Assembly: GCF_049446155.1 (NCBI RefSeq)
Contig: NZ_JBMSEE010000006.1
Coordinates: 248,001-312,000, forward strand
Direction of reading: 5' to 3'
Source of the DNA: Rivibacter sp049446155
GTDB taxonomy: Bacteria > Pseudomonadota > Gammaproteobacteria > Burkholderiales > Burkholderiaceae_C
DNA length: 64,000 nucleotides
In this document: positions 23,836 through 32,856 of the stretch, piece after piece
Layout of the letters: every line of letters begins with the position of its first letter
Numbering within the stretch: position 1 is the first letter of the stretch
Translations under genes and position numbers: made by a program
The notes under the pieces: model-generated
What the model was told of the DNA's origin: nothing
Databases searched by the model: none
What the model saw: only the letters and a program-made list of their open reading frames with translations

Positions 23836-24987
23836 TCAACCCAGCCGCTCGACGCGCAGGATGCGACCGTCCTCGCGATCGTCGGTGGCCAGCAGCAGCC
23901 AGCCGTCGGGTGACTGGCGCACGTCGCGCACGCGCTCGTCGAGCGCGTAGCGCGTCTCTCGCAGCACGCGCCGGCCGTCGAGATCCAGCCGTACCAGCGC
24001 GCGAGCCTTGAGCGCGCCGACGAAGGCGCTGGCCTGCGGCGCCCGTGGCGTGGGACCGTAGCGGTCGCTGGTCAGGAAGGCCAGGCCGCTCGGGGCGATC
24101 GAGGGCACCCAGGTGTGGACGGCGGGCTCGACGTCGGCGCGCGAGGTGCCTTCGCCGATGCGCAGGCCGCTCACGTACTCGCGGCCCCAGGTCACCTGCG
24201 GCCAGCCGTAGTTGCGCCCGGCGAGGTCGGCGTTGAGCTCGTCGCCGCCTTGCGGACCGTGCTCGTGCGTCCACAGCTCGCCGGTGTGCGGATGCAGCGC
24301 GGCGCCTTGCACGTTGCGGTGGCCGTGGCTCCACAGCACGGCGCGCTCCTTGTAGGGGTTGCCGGGCGCGGCGCGGCCGTCGCTGTCCAGCCGCAGCACC
24401 TTGCCGAGATCGTTGTCGAGGCGCTGCGCATCGTCGCGGCGCGAGCCGCGGTCGCCCAGCGTGACCCACAGCCGGCCGTCGGGCGCGAACACCAGGCGCG
24501 AGCCGAAGTGCAGGCTCGAATCGACGCGCGGCTGCTGGCGAAAAAGCACCTGCACGTCGCGCAGCGCGAGCGCGCCGAGGTCGAGCCGGCTGCGCGCGAC
24601 GCTGGTGCCGTTGGGGCCGCCGGGGCCGTCGTTGCCGGCCTCGGCGAAGCTCCAGTAGATCCAGCCGCTGCTGGCGAAGTCGGGCGCGAGCACGACGTCG
24701 AGCAGGCCGCCCTGGCCGCGTTCGAGCACCGGCGGCAGACCCGTGACCGGGCGCGACAGCGCGCCGTCGCTGGCGACCACGCGCAGCCGGCCGGGGCGCT
24801 CGGTCACGAGCAGGCGGCCGTCGGGCAGGCAGGCGATCGACCACGGGTTCGCGAGACCGCGCGCCAGCGTGCGGGTTTCGATGCGCGCTTCGGTCGGCGC
24901 CGGGCCGTCAGGGCGCTGCGCGCGTGCGGGCGTCGGGCCGAGGGCCGCGGCGCCCAGCGCGAGAAGGAGTTGGCGTCGTCTCGTCAC
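23836..24987 (-). CDS. PQQ-dependent aldose sugar dehydrogenase (Asd/YliI type), exported
   Basis: A 383-residue soluble quinoprotein starting at GTG 24987. The N-terminus MTRRRQLLLALGAAALG with cleavage after ARA is a Tat-like or Sec signal peptide. The mature six-bladed propeller has ANPWSIACLPDGRLLVTERPGRL near residue 45, GGLLDVVLAPDFASSG, the HFGSRLVFAPDGRLWVTLGDRG block near residue 155, LWSHGHRNVQGAALHP near 215 (catalytic His region), and WTHEHGPQGGDELN. These match the YliI/Asd group, which oxidises aldose sugars in the periplasm with PQQ. It converges with the polyproline lipoprotein (8-base gap). Confidence 0.92.
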   Translation of the reverse strand: MTRRRQLLLALGAAALGPTPARAQRPDGPAPTEARIETRTLARGLANPWSIACLPDGRLLVTERPGRLRVVASDGALSRPVTGLPPVLERGQGGLLDVVLAPDFASSGWIYWSFAEAGNDGPGGPNGTSVARSRLDLGALALRDVQVLFRQQPRVDSSLHFGSRLVFAPDGRLWVTLGDRGSRRDDAQRLDNDLGKVLRLDSDGRAAPGNPYKERAVLWSHGHRNVQGAALHPHTGELWTHEHGPQGGDELNADLAGRNYGWPQVTWGREYVSGLRIGEGTSRADVEPAVHTWVPSIAPSGLAFLTSDRYGPTPRAPQASAFVGALKARALVRLDLDGRRVLRETRYALDERVRDVRQSPDGWLLLATDDREDGRILRVERLG

Positions 24988-25022
24988 GGCGCGACTCTAG
25001 CTGCTGAACGCCCGCCTGTGGG

Positions 25023-26747
25023 TCAGCGCTCCTCGATGCCCTCGATCACCATCTGCACGCGCTCGCGGCCCTGCCATTCGTCGACGCTGAGCCGGTAGGC
25101 GACGCGCGCCCGATCGGGCAGGGGCTCGGTGCGGCCGAACCAGATCGCGTCGCGCGGCTGGCCCGCGAGTTTCAGGGCCAGCTTGAGGTGGCGCTCGCCG
25201 ACCAGGCGCTGCGAAACGATCTCGACCTCATCGCAGAAGGTCGGCGGCTCGAAGGCCGAGCCCCACACCTGCGCATCGAGCGCGTGCACCGTCTCGGGTG
25301 CAAACCACTGCGCGTCGAGCGGGCCGTCGGTGGCGAGCTTGCGCGCCAGCGTCGCTGCGTCGAGCAGCTCGGCGGCCACCTGCGCGAAGGCCTGTTCGAA
25401 GACGTCGAAGTCCTCTTCGGCCAGCGTGGCGCCGGCGGCCATGGCGTGGCCGCCGAACTTGCGCAGTACGCCGGGATGGCGCTTGGCGACGAGGTCCAGC
25501 GCGTCGCGCAGGTGAAAGCCCGGGATCGAGCGCCCCGAGCCCTTGAGCAGGCCGTCCTGGCCGAGCGCAAAGACGAAGGTCGGGCGGTGCAGCCGGTCCT
25601 TGACGCGCGAGGCGACGATGCCGACCACGCCCTCGTGGAACTCCGGGTCGTAGATCGCCACCGCCGGCGGCGGCTCGTCCTCGGGCATCAGCATCTCGAC
25701 CATGGCCTCGGCCTGCTCGCGCATGCCGGCCTCGATGTCGCGGCGCTCGCGGTTGATCGCGTCGAGTGTCTTGGCCAGCTCGGCGGCGCGTGCTGCGTCG
25801 TCGGTCAGCAGGCACTCGATGCCCAGCGTCATGTTCTGCAGCCGCCCGGCGGCGTTGAGGCGCGGGCCCAGCGCGAAGCCGAAATCGAAGCCGCTGGCGC
25901 GTCGCGCATCGCGCGCGGCCGCTGCAAACAGCGCCGCGACGCCCGGCTGCATGCGCCCGGCGCGAATGCGCTTGAGGCCTTGCGCGACGAGACGGCGGTT
26001 GTTGGCGTCGAGCTTCACCACGTCGGCCACGGTGCCCAGCGCGACGAGGTCGAGCAGCGCATCGAGCTTGGGCTGCGTGGCGGCGTCGAAGCGACCGCGC
26101 GCGCGCAGCTCGGCGCGCGCGGCGAGCAGCACGTAGAACATCACGCCGACGCCGGCGATGGACTTGCTCGCGAAGCCGCAGCCCGGCTGGTTGGGGTTCA
26201 CGATCACGTCGGCCGCGGGCAGCTTGACGCTGCCGTCGACCAGCGCCGGCAGGTGGTGGTCGGTCACCAGCACCTTGAGTCCGCGCGCCTTGGCGTGCGC
26301 CACGCCGTCGAGGCTGGCGATGCCGTTGTCGACCGTGACCAGCCAGTCGGGTGCCGGCTGCTGCGCACAGGCGAGGTCGACGATGGCCGGCGTCAGGCCG
26401 TAGCCGTGCACCGCGCGGTCGGGCACCACGTAGCCGAGCTGCTGCGGCTTCGCGCCGAGCATCGCGAGGCCGCGCAGCGCGACCGCGCAGGCGGTCGCGC
26501 CGTCGCAGTCGTAGTCGGCGACGACGACCAGGCGCTCGCCGCGCTCGATCGCGTCGGCCAGGGCACGCGCGGCGGCGTCGGCGCCGAGCAGGCCCGACGG
26601 CGGCAGCAGCTTCGCGAGCGAGTCGTCGAGCTCGTCGGCCTGCGTGATGCCGCGCGCGGCATAGAGCCGCGCGAGCAGCGGATGCACGCCGGCCTGTTCG
26701 AGCGACCAGGCGGTACGGGGCGGGACGTCGCGGACGATGATCTGCAT
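25023..26747 (-). CDS. recJ: Single-stranded-DNA-specific exonuclease RecJ
   Basis: About 574 residues from the ATG at 26747, giving the family N-terminus MQIIVRDVPPRTAW. The DHH domain has VVVADYDCDGATACA (motif I), WLVTVDNGIAS (motif II), VLVTDHHLPA (motif III, DHH) and VIVNPNQPGCGFASKSIAG. The DHHA1 and OB regions follow (SGRSIPGFHLRDALD, RKFGGHAMAAGATLAEEDF). The enzyme degrades 5' ssDNA ends in recombination and mismatch repair with Mn2+/Mg2+. It follows the RpfE-like gene with a 17-base gap, a linkage also seen in related bacteria. Confidence 0.96.
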   Translation of the reverse strand: MQIIVRDVPPRTAWSLEQAGVHPLLARLYAARGITQADELDDSLAKLLPPSGLLGADAAARALADAIERGERLVVVADYDCDGATACAVALRGLAMLGAKPQQLGYVVPDRAVHGYGLTPAIVDLACAQQPAPDWLVTVDNGIASLDGVAHAKARGLKVLVTDHHLPALVDGSVKLPAADVIVNPNQPGCGFASKSIAGVGVMFYVLLAARAELRARGRFDAATQPKLDALLDLVALGTVADVVKLDANNRRLVAQGLKRIRAGRMQPGVAALFAAAARDARRASGFDFGFALGPRLNAAGRLQNMTLGIECLLTDDAARAAELAKTLDAINRERRDIEAGMREQAEAMVEMLMPEDEPPPAVAIYDPEFHEGVVGIVASRVKDRLHRPTFVFALGQDGLLKGSGRSIPGFHLRDALDLVAKRHPGVLRKFGGHAMAAGATLAEEDFDVFEQAFAQVAAELLDAATLARKLATDGPLDAQWFAPETVHALDAQVWGSAFEPPTFCDEVEIVSQRLVGERHLKLALKLAGQPRDAIWFGRTEPLPDRARVAYRLSVDEWQGRERVQMVIEGIEER

Positions 26748-26764
26748 GGATGACAAGGCGGAAA

Positions 26765-27733
26765 TCAGAGCGACGCGAGCAGCGCGCCAAGGTCGGCCCG
26801 CGGCGCGGCCAGGCGCGCGCGCAGGCGCTGCCACCACGAGCCGCCGGCGGATGCGCCCAGGTGCACGGCCGAGCGTTCGCCGCACAGCGTGAGCGTGACG
26901 GCCTCGCCGCGCTGGGCGCGTGAGAGCAGTTCGGCGAGCGGGCCGGCGTCGAGGGCGCGCCAGGCGTCGAGCCAGGCGGGCGCGTCGCTGCGCAATGCCG
27001 GCGTGCGCAGCGCGTCGAGCATGGTGATCGGCGCCGGCTCGCGCACCGGCTGGCGCAGGCCGCAGCCGCTGAGCCAGAAGCTGTTGACCGGATCGAGGCC
27101 GCGCGCCTCGCGCTCGTCGTTGAGCGGGTGGGTGTACAGCAGCATCTGCACCTCGGCCTGCAGCCGGCGCAGCGTGCGCGCGGCGGGATGGTCGGGCATC
27201 CACAGGTCGGGGTTGCGGCCGATCACGCGGTCGGGGGAGGCGCAGGCGAGATCGGTCAGCGACTCGTGCGCGACGTACCAGCGCGTCGGCGCGCCCCAGG
27301 CGACCAGCCAGCCTTCGCTCTCGAACAGGCCACGCACGGCGTCGAGGAAGGCGCGCGAGGCGGCCTCGTCGAGGCCCAGCGCGTCGGGGTCGCCCATCGT
27401 CAGGTGCTCTCGCCCGACCTGCCAGTGCACCGGGCTCAGCAGCCCCCAGGCGAGGTCGCCGGTGTCGATGCCGTCGGCCGCCGCGGCATGGGCCGCGAAC
27501 GGCAGGCCGCCGTCGGGGCCCTCGAAGCCGAGGCTGCGCGCGAGCGCGCGTTCGTGCGGGGGCGAGAGGCTGTATTCGTCGCCCTCGTCGCGCTGCTGCA
27601 CGGGCAGCCGCTCGAGCAGCCGGGCGAGGTTGGGCAGCGGCGGCAGCGCGGGCGCGCGTTCGTCGTCCGGCCAGCGCGCGAAGGGCAGGAGGAAGTCGTG
27701 GGCGGGAGCGTCGCGGCGCGGCGTGGCGGACAT
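26765..27733 (-). CDS. RpfE-like / phosphoglycerate-mutase-related protein upstream of recJ
   Basis: A 322-residue cytoplasmic protein. Features include PFAAHAAAADGIDTGDLAWGLLSPVHWQ near residues 78-105, a helix with SFWLSGCG near 225 and a C-terminal DAGPLAELLSRA. Proteins of this kind are encoded next to recJ in beta- and gammaproteobacteria and are often labelled phosphoglycerate mutase or RpfE. I do not see the alkaline-phosphatase-type metal motifs needed to support a mutase activity. Function is therefore uncertain. It is the first gene of the recJ operon. Confidence 0.75.
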   Translation of the reverse strand: MSATPRRDAPAHDFLLPFARWPDDERAPALPPLPNLARLLERLPVQQRDEGDEYSLSPPHERALARSLGFEGPDGGLPFAAHAAAADGIDTGDLAWGLLSPVHWQVGREHLTMGDPDALGLDEAASRAFLDAVRGLFESEGWLVAWGAPTRWYVAHESLTDLACASPDRVIGRNPDLWMPDHPAARTLRRLQAEVQMLLYTHPLNDEREARGLDPVNSFWLSGCGLRQPVREPAPITMLDALRTPALRSDAPAWLDAWRALDAGPLAELLSRAQRGEAVTLTLCGERSAVHLGASAGGSWWQRLRARLAAPRADLGALLASL

Positions 27734-27746
27734 GGCCCGCGATTAT

Positions 27747-27771
27747 CCCGGCCCGCGCGAAGCGGGCCGGG
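27747..27771. terminator. 10-bp perfect hairpin downstream of the Gly/Thr-rich lipoprotein gene
   Basis: CCCGGCCCGC (27747-27756) pairs with GCGGGCCGGG (27762-27771), loop GCGAA. It follows the stop of the minus-strand gene ending at 27779; beyond it the minus strand reads ATAATCG, not a clean T-run. Confidence 0.5.
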
Positions 27772-27778
27772 CACGCGC

Positions 27779-28705
27779 TCAGAGCGTGAAGACCAGGCTG
27801 CCGAGTTCGGTCAGCGTGCTGTCGACCTCGAGGTCGACGCTGCCGTTCTTGCCGTTGTCGACGTCGATCGCCACCGGGTTGCCCGAGCCGAGCAAGAGCG
27901 TGAGCGTCTGGGTGCTCGAGGTCATGCGGAACTCCCCGCCGGTGGCCGTGATCGGCTGCGGCAGCGACAGCGTGTACTGCACGTTGCCGAGGCCGGCGAT
28001 CGTCGTGTCCACGGTGCCGCTGAACGCGTTGGTGGTAGTCGTGGTGCTCGTGTAGACGTTGCGCGCGGTGACGTTGGTGTAGCTCGCGTTGGCGCCCGAG
28101 GTCGCGCTCACGGCCATCGCGGCCAGCGTGACGTCTTCGGTCACTGCGCCGCCCGCGGTGGCGGCCGACTGGTCGAGCCGGTAGCTGCCGTTGTAGGTGG
28201 CGCCGACCGACGTGAAGGCGAGGTTGCCCAGCGTCAGCAGCAGGTCGAGGCTGCCGGCCTGGTCGTTGAGGTAGAAGTTCGCGGCATTGGTCGCCTCCTG
28301 CACGCTCAGGCTGACCTGGCCCGTCGCGGCCACGAGGTTGCCGACGGCGCAGCCGTTCAGCGTGGCGGTGGCGGTGTCGCCGGTGGTGAGCGTGCCGCTG
28401 CCGTCCTGGTCGGTGTAGCCGAAGACCAGCGTGCCGGTGCCGCCCACGCAGGTGTAGGTGGCGGTGGCCGATCCGCCGCCGGGGATCGCGAAGATGATCG
28501 TCAGCAGCTGGTCGGTGATGCCGAAGCCCACTTCGTCCGCCGAGCGGAAGCCGCCGTAGCCGCGCGCGAGCGCCTTCTTGGCCTGCAGGGCCTGCGTGCT
28601 GTCGCCGCTGTCGTCGTCATCGCCGCCGCCGCCGCAGGCGCTCAGCAGTGCGGCGCAGGTGACGGCCAGGGCGTGGAATCGAAGGCTCCTCGGACTCATG
28701 ATCAT
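27779..28705 (-). CDS. Secreted lipoprotein, Gly/Thr/Ala-rich, unknown function
   Basis: About 308 residues from the ATG at 28705 (AAGGGAA upstream; an alternative ATG lies at 28699). Signal peptide with lipobox LLSAC followed by GGGGDDDDSGDS, a typical flexible lipoprotein linker. The mature domain is beta-rich, with repeated T/A/N/G-rich strands (TATATYTCVGG, TLTTGDTATATLNGC, SVQEATNAANFYL) and a YTDQDGSGTLTTGD stretch with spaced acidic residues that could bind calcium. Two cysteines in the first half (CVGG and GCAV) may form a disulphide. No named family is recognised; a cell-surface location is likely. Confidence 0.75.
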   Translation of the reverse strand: MIMSPRSLRFHALAVTCAALLSACGGGGDDDDSGDSTQALQAKKALARGYGGFRSADEVGFGITDQLLTIIFAIPGGGSATATYTCVGGTGTLVFGYTDQDGSGTLTTGDTATATLNGCAVGNLVAATGQVSLSVQEATNAANFYLNDQAGSLDLLLTLGNLAFTSVGATYNGSYRLDQSAATAGGAVTEDVTLAAMAVSATSGANASYTNVTARNVYTSTTTTTNAFSGTVDTTIAGLGNVQYTLSLPQPITATGGEFRMTSSTQTLTLLLGSGNPVAIDVDNGKNGSVDLEVDSTLTELGSLVFTL

Positions 28706-28827
28706 GAACTTCCCTTGCATGGTTGGCGGCCGCGGTGACGGCCGCTGCAATGTTGCCAGAGCCTTCGCGGCGCTGCCGCAGGGGATTGGGCCCCTCAGGT
28801 AGCATCCGGCGCCTTCCCCTGCGGTGC

Positions 28828-30105
28828 ATGCCGGCGATCGTGTTCAAAGAGCTTCCCTACGAATGGCGCGTCGGCTGGCGCTACACGCGCGCCGGCCGCG
28901 CCGGCCGGCGCAACGGCTTCATCTCCTTCATCTCCGGCGTCTCGATGCTCGGCATCGCGCTCGGCGTCGCGGCGCTGATCATCGTGCTCAGCGTGATGAA
29001 CGGCTTCCAGAAGGAAGTGCGCGACCGCATGCTCAGCGTGATTCCGCACGTCGAGGTGATGTCGGCCGACGGCGGCGCGCTGCCCGACTGGCAGGCCGTG
29101 GCCGAACAGGCGATGCGCCACCCCGAGGTGCGCGGCGCCGCGCCCTTCGTCGGCGCGCAGGCGTTGGTGGCGCGCGGCGAGACCATGCGCGGCGCGCTGG
29201 TGCGCGGCATCGATCCGGCGCGCGAACCCGAGGTCACGCCGCTGGCGGCGCAGCTCGCGCGCGACGGCACGCTCGCCAAGCTGCAACCCGGCGGCTGGAA
29301 GCTCCTGGCCGGCGGCGAGCTGGCGCGCCAGCTCGGCCTGCGGCCCGGCGACCCGGTCACCCTGGTCACGCCCAACGGCCAGATGACGCCGGCCGGCGTG
29401 GTGCCGCGGCTCAAGCAGATGGAGCTGGCCGGGCGCTTCGAAGCCGGCCACTACGAGTACGACAGCGGCCTGGTGCTGATGCACATCGACGACGCGGCCA
29501 AGCTGTTTCGCACCGAAGGCCCGACCGGCATCCAGCTGCGCCTGGGCGACCAGCAGCGCGCGCGCGAGGTGGCCGACGAGCTCGCGCGCACGCTCGGGCC
29601 GCAGGTGATCGTGCGCGACTGGACGCGCAGCAACCAGAACTGGTTCGCGGCGGTGCAGCTCGAGAAACGCATGATGTTCATCATCCTCACGCTGATCGTC
29701 GCGGTCGCGGCCTTCAACCTGGTCTCGACGCTGGTGATGACGGTCACCGACAAGCGCGCCGACATCGCCATCCTGCGCACGCTGGGCGCGAGCCCGCGCT
29801 CGGTGATGGGCATCTTCGTCGTGCAGGGCGCGACGGCCGGCGTGATCGGCACGCTTGGCGGCCTGGCGCTCGGCCTGCTGGTCGCCTTCAACATCGACGT
29901 CATCGTGCCGGCGCTCGAGCGGCTGTTCAACGCCAGCTTCCTGCCCGGCAGCATCTACCTGATCACGCGCATGCCCAGCGACCCGCAGGCCGGCGACATC
30001 GTGCCAATCGCGCTGATCTCGCTGGTGCTCGCCTTCCTGGCGACCCTCTACCCGAGCTGGCGCGCCAGCCGCGTCCAGCCGGCCGAGGCCTTGCGCTATG
30101 AGTGA
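28828..30105 (+). CDS. lolC: Lipoprotein-releasing ABC permease, LolC/LolE family
   Basis: A 425-residue inner-membrane permease of the MacB/LolC/E type: one N-terminal helix (FISGVSMLGIALGVAALIIVLSVMNGF), a ~230-residue periplasmic domain with the MDR-type fold, and three C-terminal helices (~275-300, 325-350, 380-405). The C-terminal LYPSWRASRVQPAEALRYE is the conserved FtsX-domain ending. With LolD, encoded immediately downstream with an 8-base overlap, it extracts mature lipoproteins for LolA. Only one LolC/E gene is present here, so the transporter may be a homodimer (LolF-like) unless a second copy lies elsewhere. Start ATG 28828 is preferred; a GTG at 28840 is also possible. Confidence 0.93.
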   Translation: MPAIVFKELPYEWRVGWRYTRAGRAGRRNGFISFISGVSMLGIALGVAALIIVLSVMNGFQKEVRDRMLSVIPHVEVMSADGGALPDWQAVAEQAMRHPEVRGAAPFVGAQALVARGETMRGALVRGIDPAREPEVTPLAAQLARDGTLAKLQPGGWKLLAGGELARQLGLRPGDPVTLVTPNGQMTPAGVVPRLKQMELAGRFEAGHYEYDSGLVLMHIDDAAKLFRTEGPTGIQLRLGDQQRAREVADELARTLGPQVIVRDWTRSNQNWFAAVQLEKRMMFIILTLIVAVAAFNLVSTLVMTVTDKRADIAILRTLGASPRSVMGIFVVQGATAGVIGTLGGLALGLLVAFNIDVIVPALERLFNASFLPGSIYLITRMPSDPQAGDIVPIALISLVLAFLATLYPSWRASRVQPAEALRYE

Positions 30106-30784
30106 ACCGGTGATCGACGCGCGCGCGCTGGCGCGCCGCTACCACGAGGGTGACCTCGACGTGCCCGTGCTGACCCACGTGGACCTCGCGGTCGCGCGCG
30201 GCGAGACGGTGGCCATCGTCGGCGCCTCGGGCTCGGGCAAGAGCACGCTGCTGCACCTACTCGGCGGGCTCGACGCGCCGAGCGCCGGCAGCGTCACGCT
30301 GGCCGGCAAGCCCTTCAACGGCGCCGGCTGCCGCATGAGCGCGGCCGAGCAGGGCGAGTGGCGCAACCGGCAGCTCGGTTTCATCTACCAGTTCCACCAC
30401 CTGCTGCCCGAGTTCAGCGCGCTCGACAACGTCGCGATGCCGCTGTGGATCCGCCGCGAGTCCAAGCAGGCGGCGCGCGAGCGCGCGCAGGAGGTGCTGG
30501 CCGCGGTGGGGCTGGCGGGCCGCGTGCGGCATCGGCCCTCGGAGCTGTCGGGCGGCGAGCGCCAGCGCGTCGCGGTCGCGCGCGCGCTGGTCACGCACCC
30601 CGCCTGCGTGCTGGCCGACGAGCCGACCGGCAACCTCGACCGCGGCACTGCCGACGGCGTGCTGCGCCTGATGCTCGACCTGGCAAAGGCGCAGGGCACG
30701 GCCTTCGTGGTCGTGACGCACGACGAGTCGCTGGCGGCGCGCTGCGATCGGCAGCTGAGGCTGGAGCGCGGGACGCTGAACTAG
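30098..30784 (+). CDS. lolD: Lipoprotein-releasing system ATPase LolD
   Basis: A 228-residue ABC ATPase. Walker A GASGSGKSTLLHLLGG near residue 42, the Q-loop FIYQFHHLLPEF, the signature LSGGERQRVAVARAL near 148, Walker B VLADEPTGNLD near 171 and the switch His in VVTHDE. It powers the LolC/E-type permease; the genes overlap by 8 bases (start inside the lolC end), a sign of coupled translation. Length (228) is that of LolD. Confidence 0.96.
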   Translation: MSEPVIDARALARRYHEGDLDVPVLTHVDLAVARGETVAIVGASGSGKSTLLHLLGGLDAPSAGSVTLAGKPFNGAGCRMSAAEQGEWRNRQLGFIYQFHHLLPEFSALDNVAMPLWIRRESKQAARERAQEVLAAVGLAGRVRHRPSELSGGERQRVAVARALVTHPACVLADEPTGNLDRGTADGVLRLMLDLAKAQGTAFVVVTHDESLAARCDRQLRLERGTLN

Positions 30785-30825
30785 CGTTCGCCCCGCGCCG
30801 CCGCCGTGCGGGCAGCGCTGCTTCG

Positions 30826-31650
30826 TCAGCCCTTGATGAAGCTCAGCAGGTCCTGGTTCAGCCGGTCCTTGTGCGTGTCGGTGATGCCGTGCGGCGCGCC
30901 GGCGTAGACGATCAGCTTCGCGCCCTTGACCAGCTCGGCCGACGCGCGGCCCGAGAGGTCGATCGGCACGATCTGGTCGTCGTCGCCGTGGATCACCAGC
31001 GTGGGCACGTCGAACTTCTTCAGGTCGGCGCGGAAGTCGGTCTCCGAGAAGGCCTTGATCGAGTCGAGCGTGTTCTTGTGCCCGCCCATCATCCCTTGCG
31101 CCCACCACGCGTCGATGAGGCCTTGCGAGACCTTGGCGCCGGGGCGGTTGAAGCCGTAGAACGGCCCGCTGGGGATGTCCTTGTAGAGCTGCGAGCGGTT
31201 GGCGATCTGCGCGTTGCGGATGCCGTCGAAGACCTCGATCGGCAGGCCCTTGGGGTTGTCGGCGGTCTTCACCATCAGCGGCGGCACGGCCGAGACCAGC
31301 ACCGCCTTGGCGATGCGCTTGGTGCCGTGGCGGCCGATGTAGCGCGCGACTTCGCCGCCGCCGGTGGAGAAGCCCACCAGCGTGGCCCCTTTGACGTCGA
31401 GCTTGTCGAGCAGCTGCGCCAGGTCGTCGGCGTAGTGGTCCATGTCGTTGCCGTCCCAGGGCTGGCTCGAGCGCCCGTGGCCGCGACGGTCGTGAGCGAT
31501 GCAGCGCAGGCCGTTCGAGGCCAGGAACAGCATCTGCGATTCCCAGCTGTCCGAGTTCAGCGGCCAGCCGTGGCAAAGCACGACGGCCGGGCCCGAGCCC
31601 CAGTCCTTGAAGTAGATCTCGGTGCCGTCGCGGGTCGTGAACGTGCTCAT
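30826..31650 (-). CDS. Alpha/beta hydrolase, non-heme chloroperoxidase type
   Basis: A 274-residue alpha/beta hydrolase; family length for cofactor-free haloperoxidases is about 275. Features: LCHGWPLNSDSWESQM (oxyanion loop), DRRGHGRSSQPWDGNDMDHYADDL, nucleophile S95 in GFSTGGGEVARY, the acid in VIHGDDDQIVPID near residue 225 and the His in GAPHGITDTHKD near 253. Such enzymes are perhydrolases/esterases in practice. AAAGGAAAG lies before the ATG. The gene diverges from the YcaC-like hydrolase with a 217-base shared region. Confidence 0.92.
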   Translation of the reverse strand: MSTFTTRDGTEIYFKDWGSGPAVVLCHGWPLNSDSWESQMLFLASNGLRCIAHDRRGHGRSSQPWDGNDMDHYADDLAQLLDKLDVKGATLVGFSTGGGEVARYIGRHGTKRIAKAVLVSAVPPLMVKTADNPKGLPIEVFDGIRNAQIANRSQLYKDIPSGPFYGFNRPGAKVSQGLIDAWWAQGMMGGHKNTLDSIKAFSETDFRADLKKFDVPTLVIHGDDDQIVPIDLSGRASAELVKGAKLIVYAGAPHGITDTHKDRLNQDLLSFIKG

Positions 31651-31751
31651 CGCAGCTTTCCTTTGCAGTGGGGTTGTGGAACGAGAGACGGGGTCGTAAA
31701 CCAGTCTCGGCGACGCACCGGCCCGCCGGGACGCCCAAGCTGACGTCTGTG

Positions 31752-31766
31752 GGCTCTGTCCAAAGA
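31752..31766 (+). promoter_or_regulatory. Shared 14-base element upstream of amidohydrolase unit 1
   Basis: GGCTCTGTCCAAAG occurs here 102 bases before the GTG of the YcaC-like gene. The identical 14 bases lie on the minus strand at 43692-43705, 67 bases before the start of the paralogous amidohydrolase, in the same orientation relative to the gene. A looser version (12 of 15) lies at 39337-39351. This looks like a common operator; the regulator is unknown. Confidence 0.5.
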
Positions 31767-31867
31767 CGGAGCCGCTGCGCCGCCGCGCACTCCACACTGC
31801 CGACGATGCATGGCGCCGGCGACGGCAGATGCATCGCCCGCAACCGATTTCGCGAAAGGACCTCATC

Positions 31868-32512
31868 GTGGCCACGCCTACTCCCGGCTCCCTCCTGCTC
31901 ACCCCCAAGGATCACGCGCTGGTGCTGATCGACTTTCAGTCGCAGATGGCCTTCGCGACGCACTCGATCGACGCCGTCTCGCTGCGCAACAACGCCGCGC
32001 TGATCGCGCACGCCGCCGCCGGCTTCAAGGTGCCGACCGTGCTGACCACCGTCGCCGAGAAGAGCTTCTCGGGCCCGATGTTCGACGAGATCACCGCGGC
32101 CTTTCCCGGCCAGGAACTGCTCGACCGCACCTCGATGAACACCTGGGAGGACGCCAACGTCATCAAGACGATCAACGCGATCGGCAAGAAGCGCCTGGTG
32201 TTCGCCGGCCTGTGGACCTCGGTGTGCATCGTCGGCCCGACGCTGTCGGCGCTCGACCAGGGCTTTGAGGTCTACGTGATCACCGACGCCTGCGGCGACG
32301 TCTCCGCCGAGGCGCACGAGCGCGCGATCGACCGCATGGTCCAGGCCGGCGTGCGGCCGATGACCTCGCTGCAGTACATGCTCGAGCTGCAGCGCGACTG
32401 GGCGCGCACCGAGACCTACGACATGACCACCGGTATCGCCAAGAAGTACGGCGGGGCCTACGGCCTGGGGATCATCTACGCGAAGACGATGTTCGGCGCG
32501 CACGAGGGCTGA
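31868..32512 (+). CDS. Isochorismatase-family hydrolase, YcaC-like
   Basis: About 214 residues from the GTG at 31868, which has GAAAGGA 7 bases upstream; an ATG at 31829 lacks a ribosome site. The cysteine-hydrolase triad is visible: D22 in LVLIDFQSQM, a lysine in the TTVAEKSFSGP loop near residue 65, and C120 in FAGLWTSVCIVGP. The C-terminal part (GVRPMTSLQYMLELQRDW) matches YcaC-type octameric hydrolases of unknown substrate. It heads a run with a XapX protein (41-base gap) and a large amidohydrolase, so it probably acts on an amide- or ester-type product of the same pathway. Confidence 0.9.
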   Translation: MATPTPGSLLLTPKDHALVLIDFQSQMAFATHSIDAVSLRNNAALIAHAAAGFKVPTVLTTVAEKSFSGPMFDEITAAFPGQELLDRTSMNTWEDANVIKTINAIGKKRLVFAGLWTSVCIVGPTLSALDQGFEVYVITDACGDVSAEAHERAIDRMVQAGVRPMTSLQYMLELQRDWARTETYDMTTGIAKKYGGAYGLGIIYAKTMFGAHEG

Positions 32513-32553
32513 CGCCGCGGCGCAGGACCACGATTGACAGGGAGACATCGCCC

Positions 32554-32856
32554 ATGAAGGCCTACCTCGTTTCCGCCGCGATCGGCCTGCTCGTGGGCGT
32601 GATCTACGCCCTGTTCAACGTGCGATCGCCGGCGCCGCCGGTGATCGCGCTGGTCGGCCTGCTGGGCATCCTCGTCGGGGAGCAGATCCCGCCGCTGGTC
32701 AAGCAGTGGTTCGGCGCTGACGCACCGGCGCCGGCCTCGTGGATCCAGCAACAGGTCAAGCCGCATGTGTTCGGCCGCATGCCGGGTTGCGGGCAGGGCG
32801 TGATGGTGGTGCACGAGCCGCCGAGAGATGCGGCCAGGGAGAAAGCGCGTGGCTGA
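32554..32856 (+). CDS. XapX-domain (DUF1427) small membrane protein
   Basis: A 100-residue protein with two N-terminal transmembrane helices (~4-22 and 27-47). The region AIGLLVGVIYALFNVRSPAPPVIALVGLLGILVGEQ is the XapX signature, written here in parts: VGVIYALFNVRSPAPPV then GLLGILVGEQ. XapX proteins sit beside catabolic genes and may be transport accessories; function is unproved. The ~50-residue polar C-terminal tail with a GMPGC-like GRMPGCGQG is longer than the core domain. GGGAG lies before the ATG and the stop overlaps the next start (GTGGCTGA). Confidence 0.85.
   Translation: MKAYLVSAAIGLLVGVIYALFNVRSPAPPVIALVGLLGILVGEQIPPLVKQWFGADAPAPASWIQQQVKPHVFGRMPGCGQGVMVVHEPPRDAAREKARG

Noticed and set aside
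26765..27733. Functional phosphoglycerate mutase
   Set aside because: The label used for relatives is not backed by visible catalytic metal motifs, so only an RpfE-like description is given.
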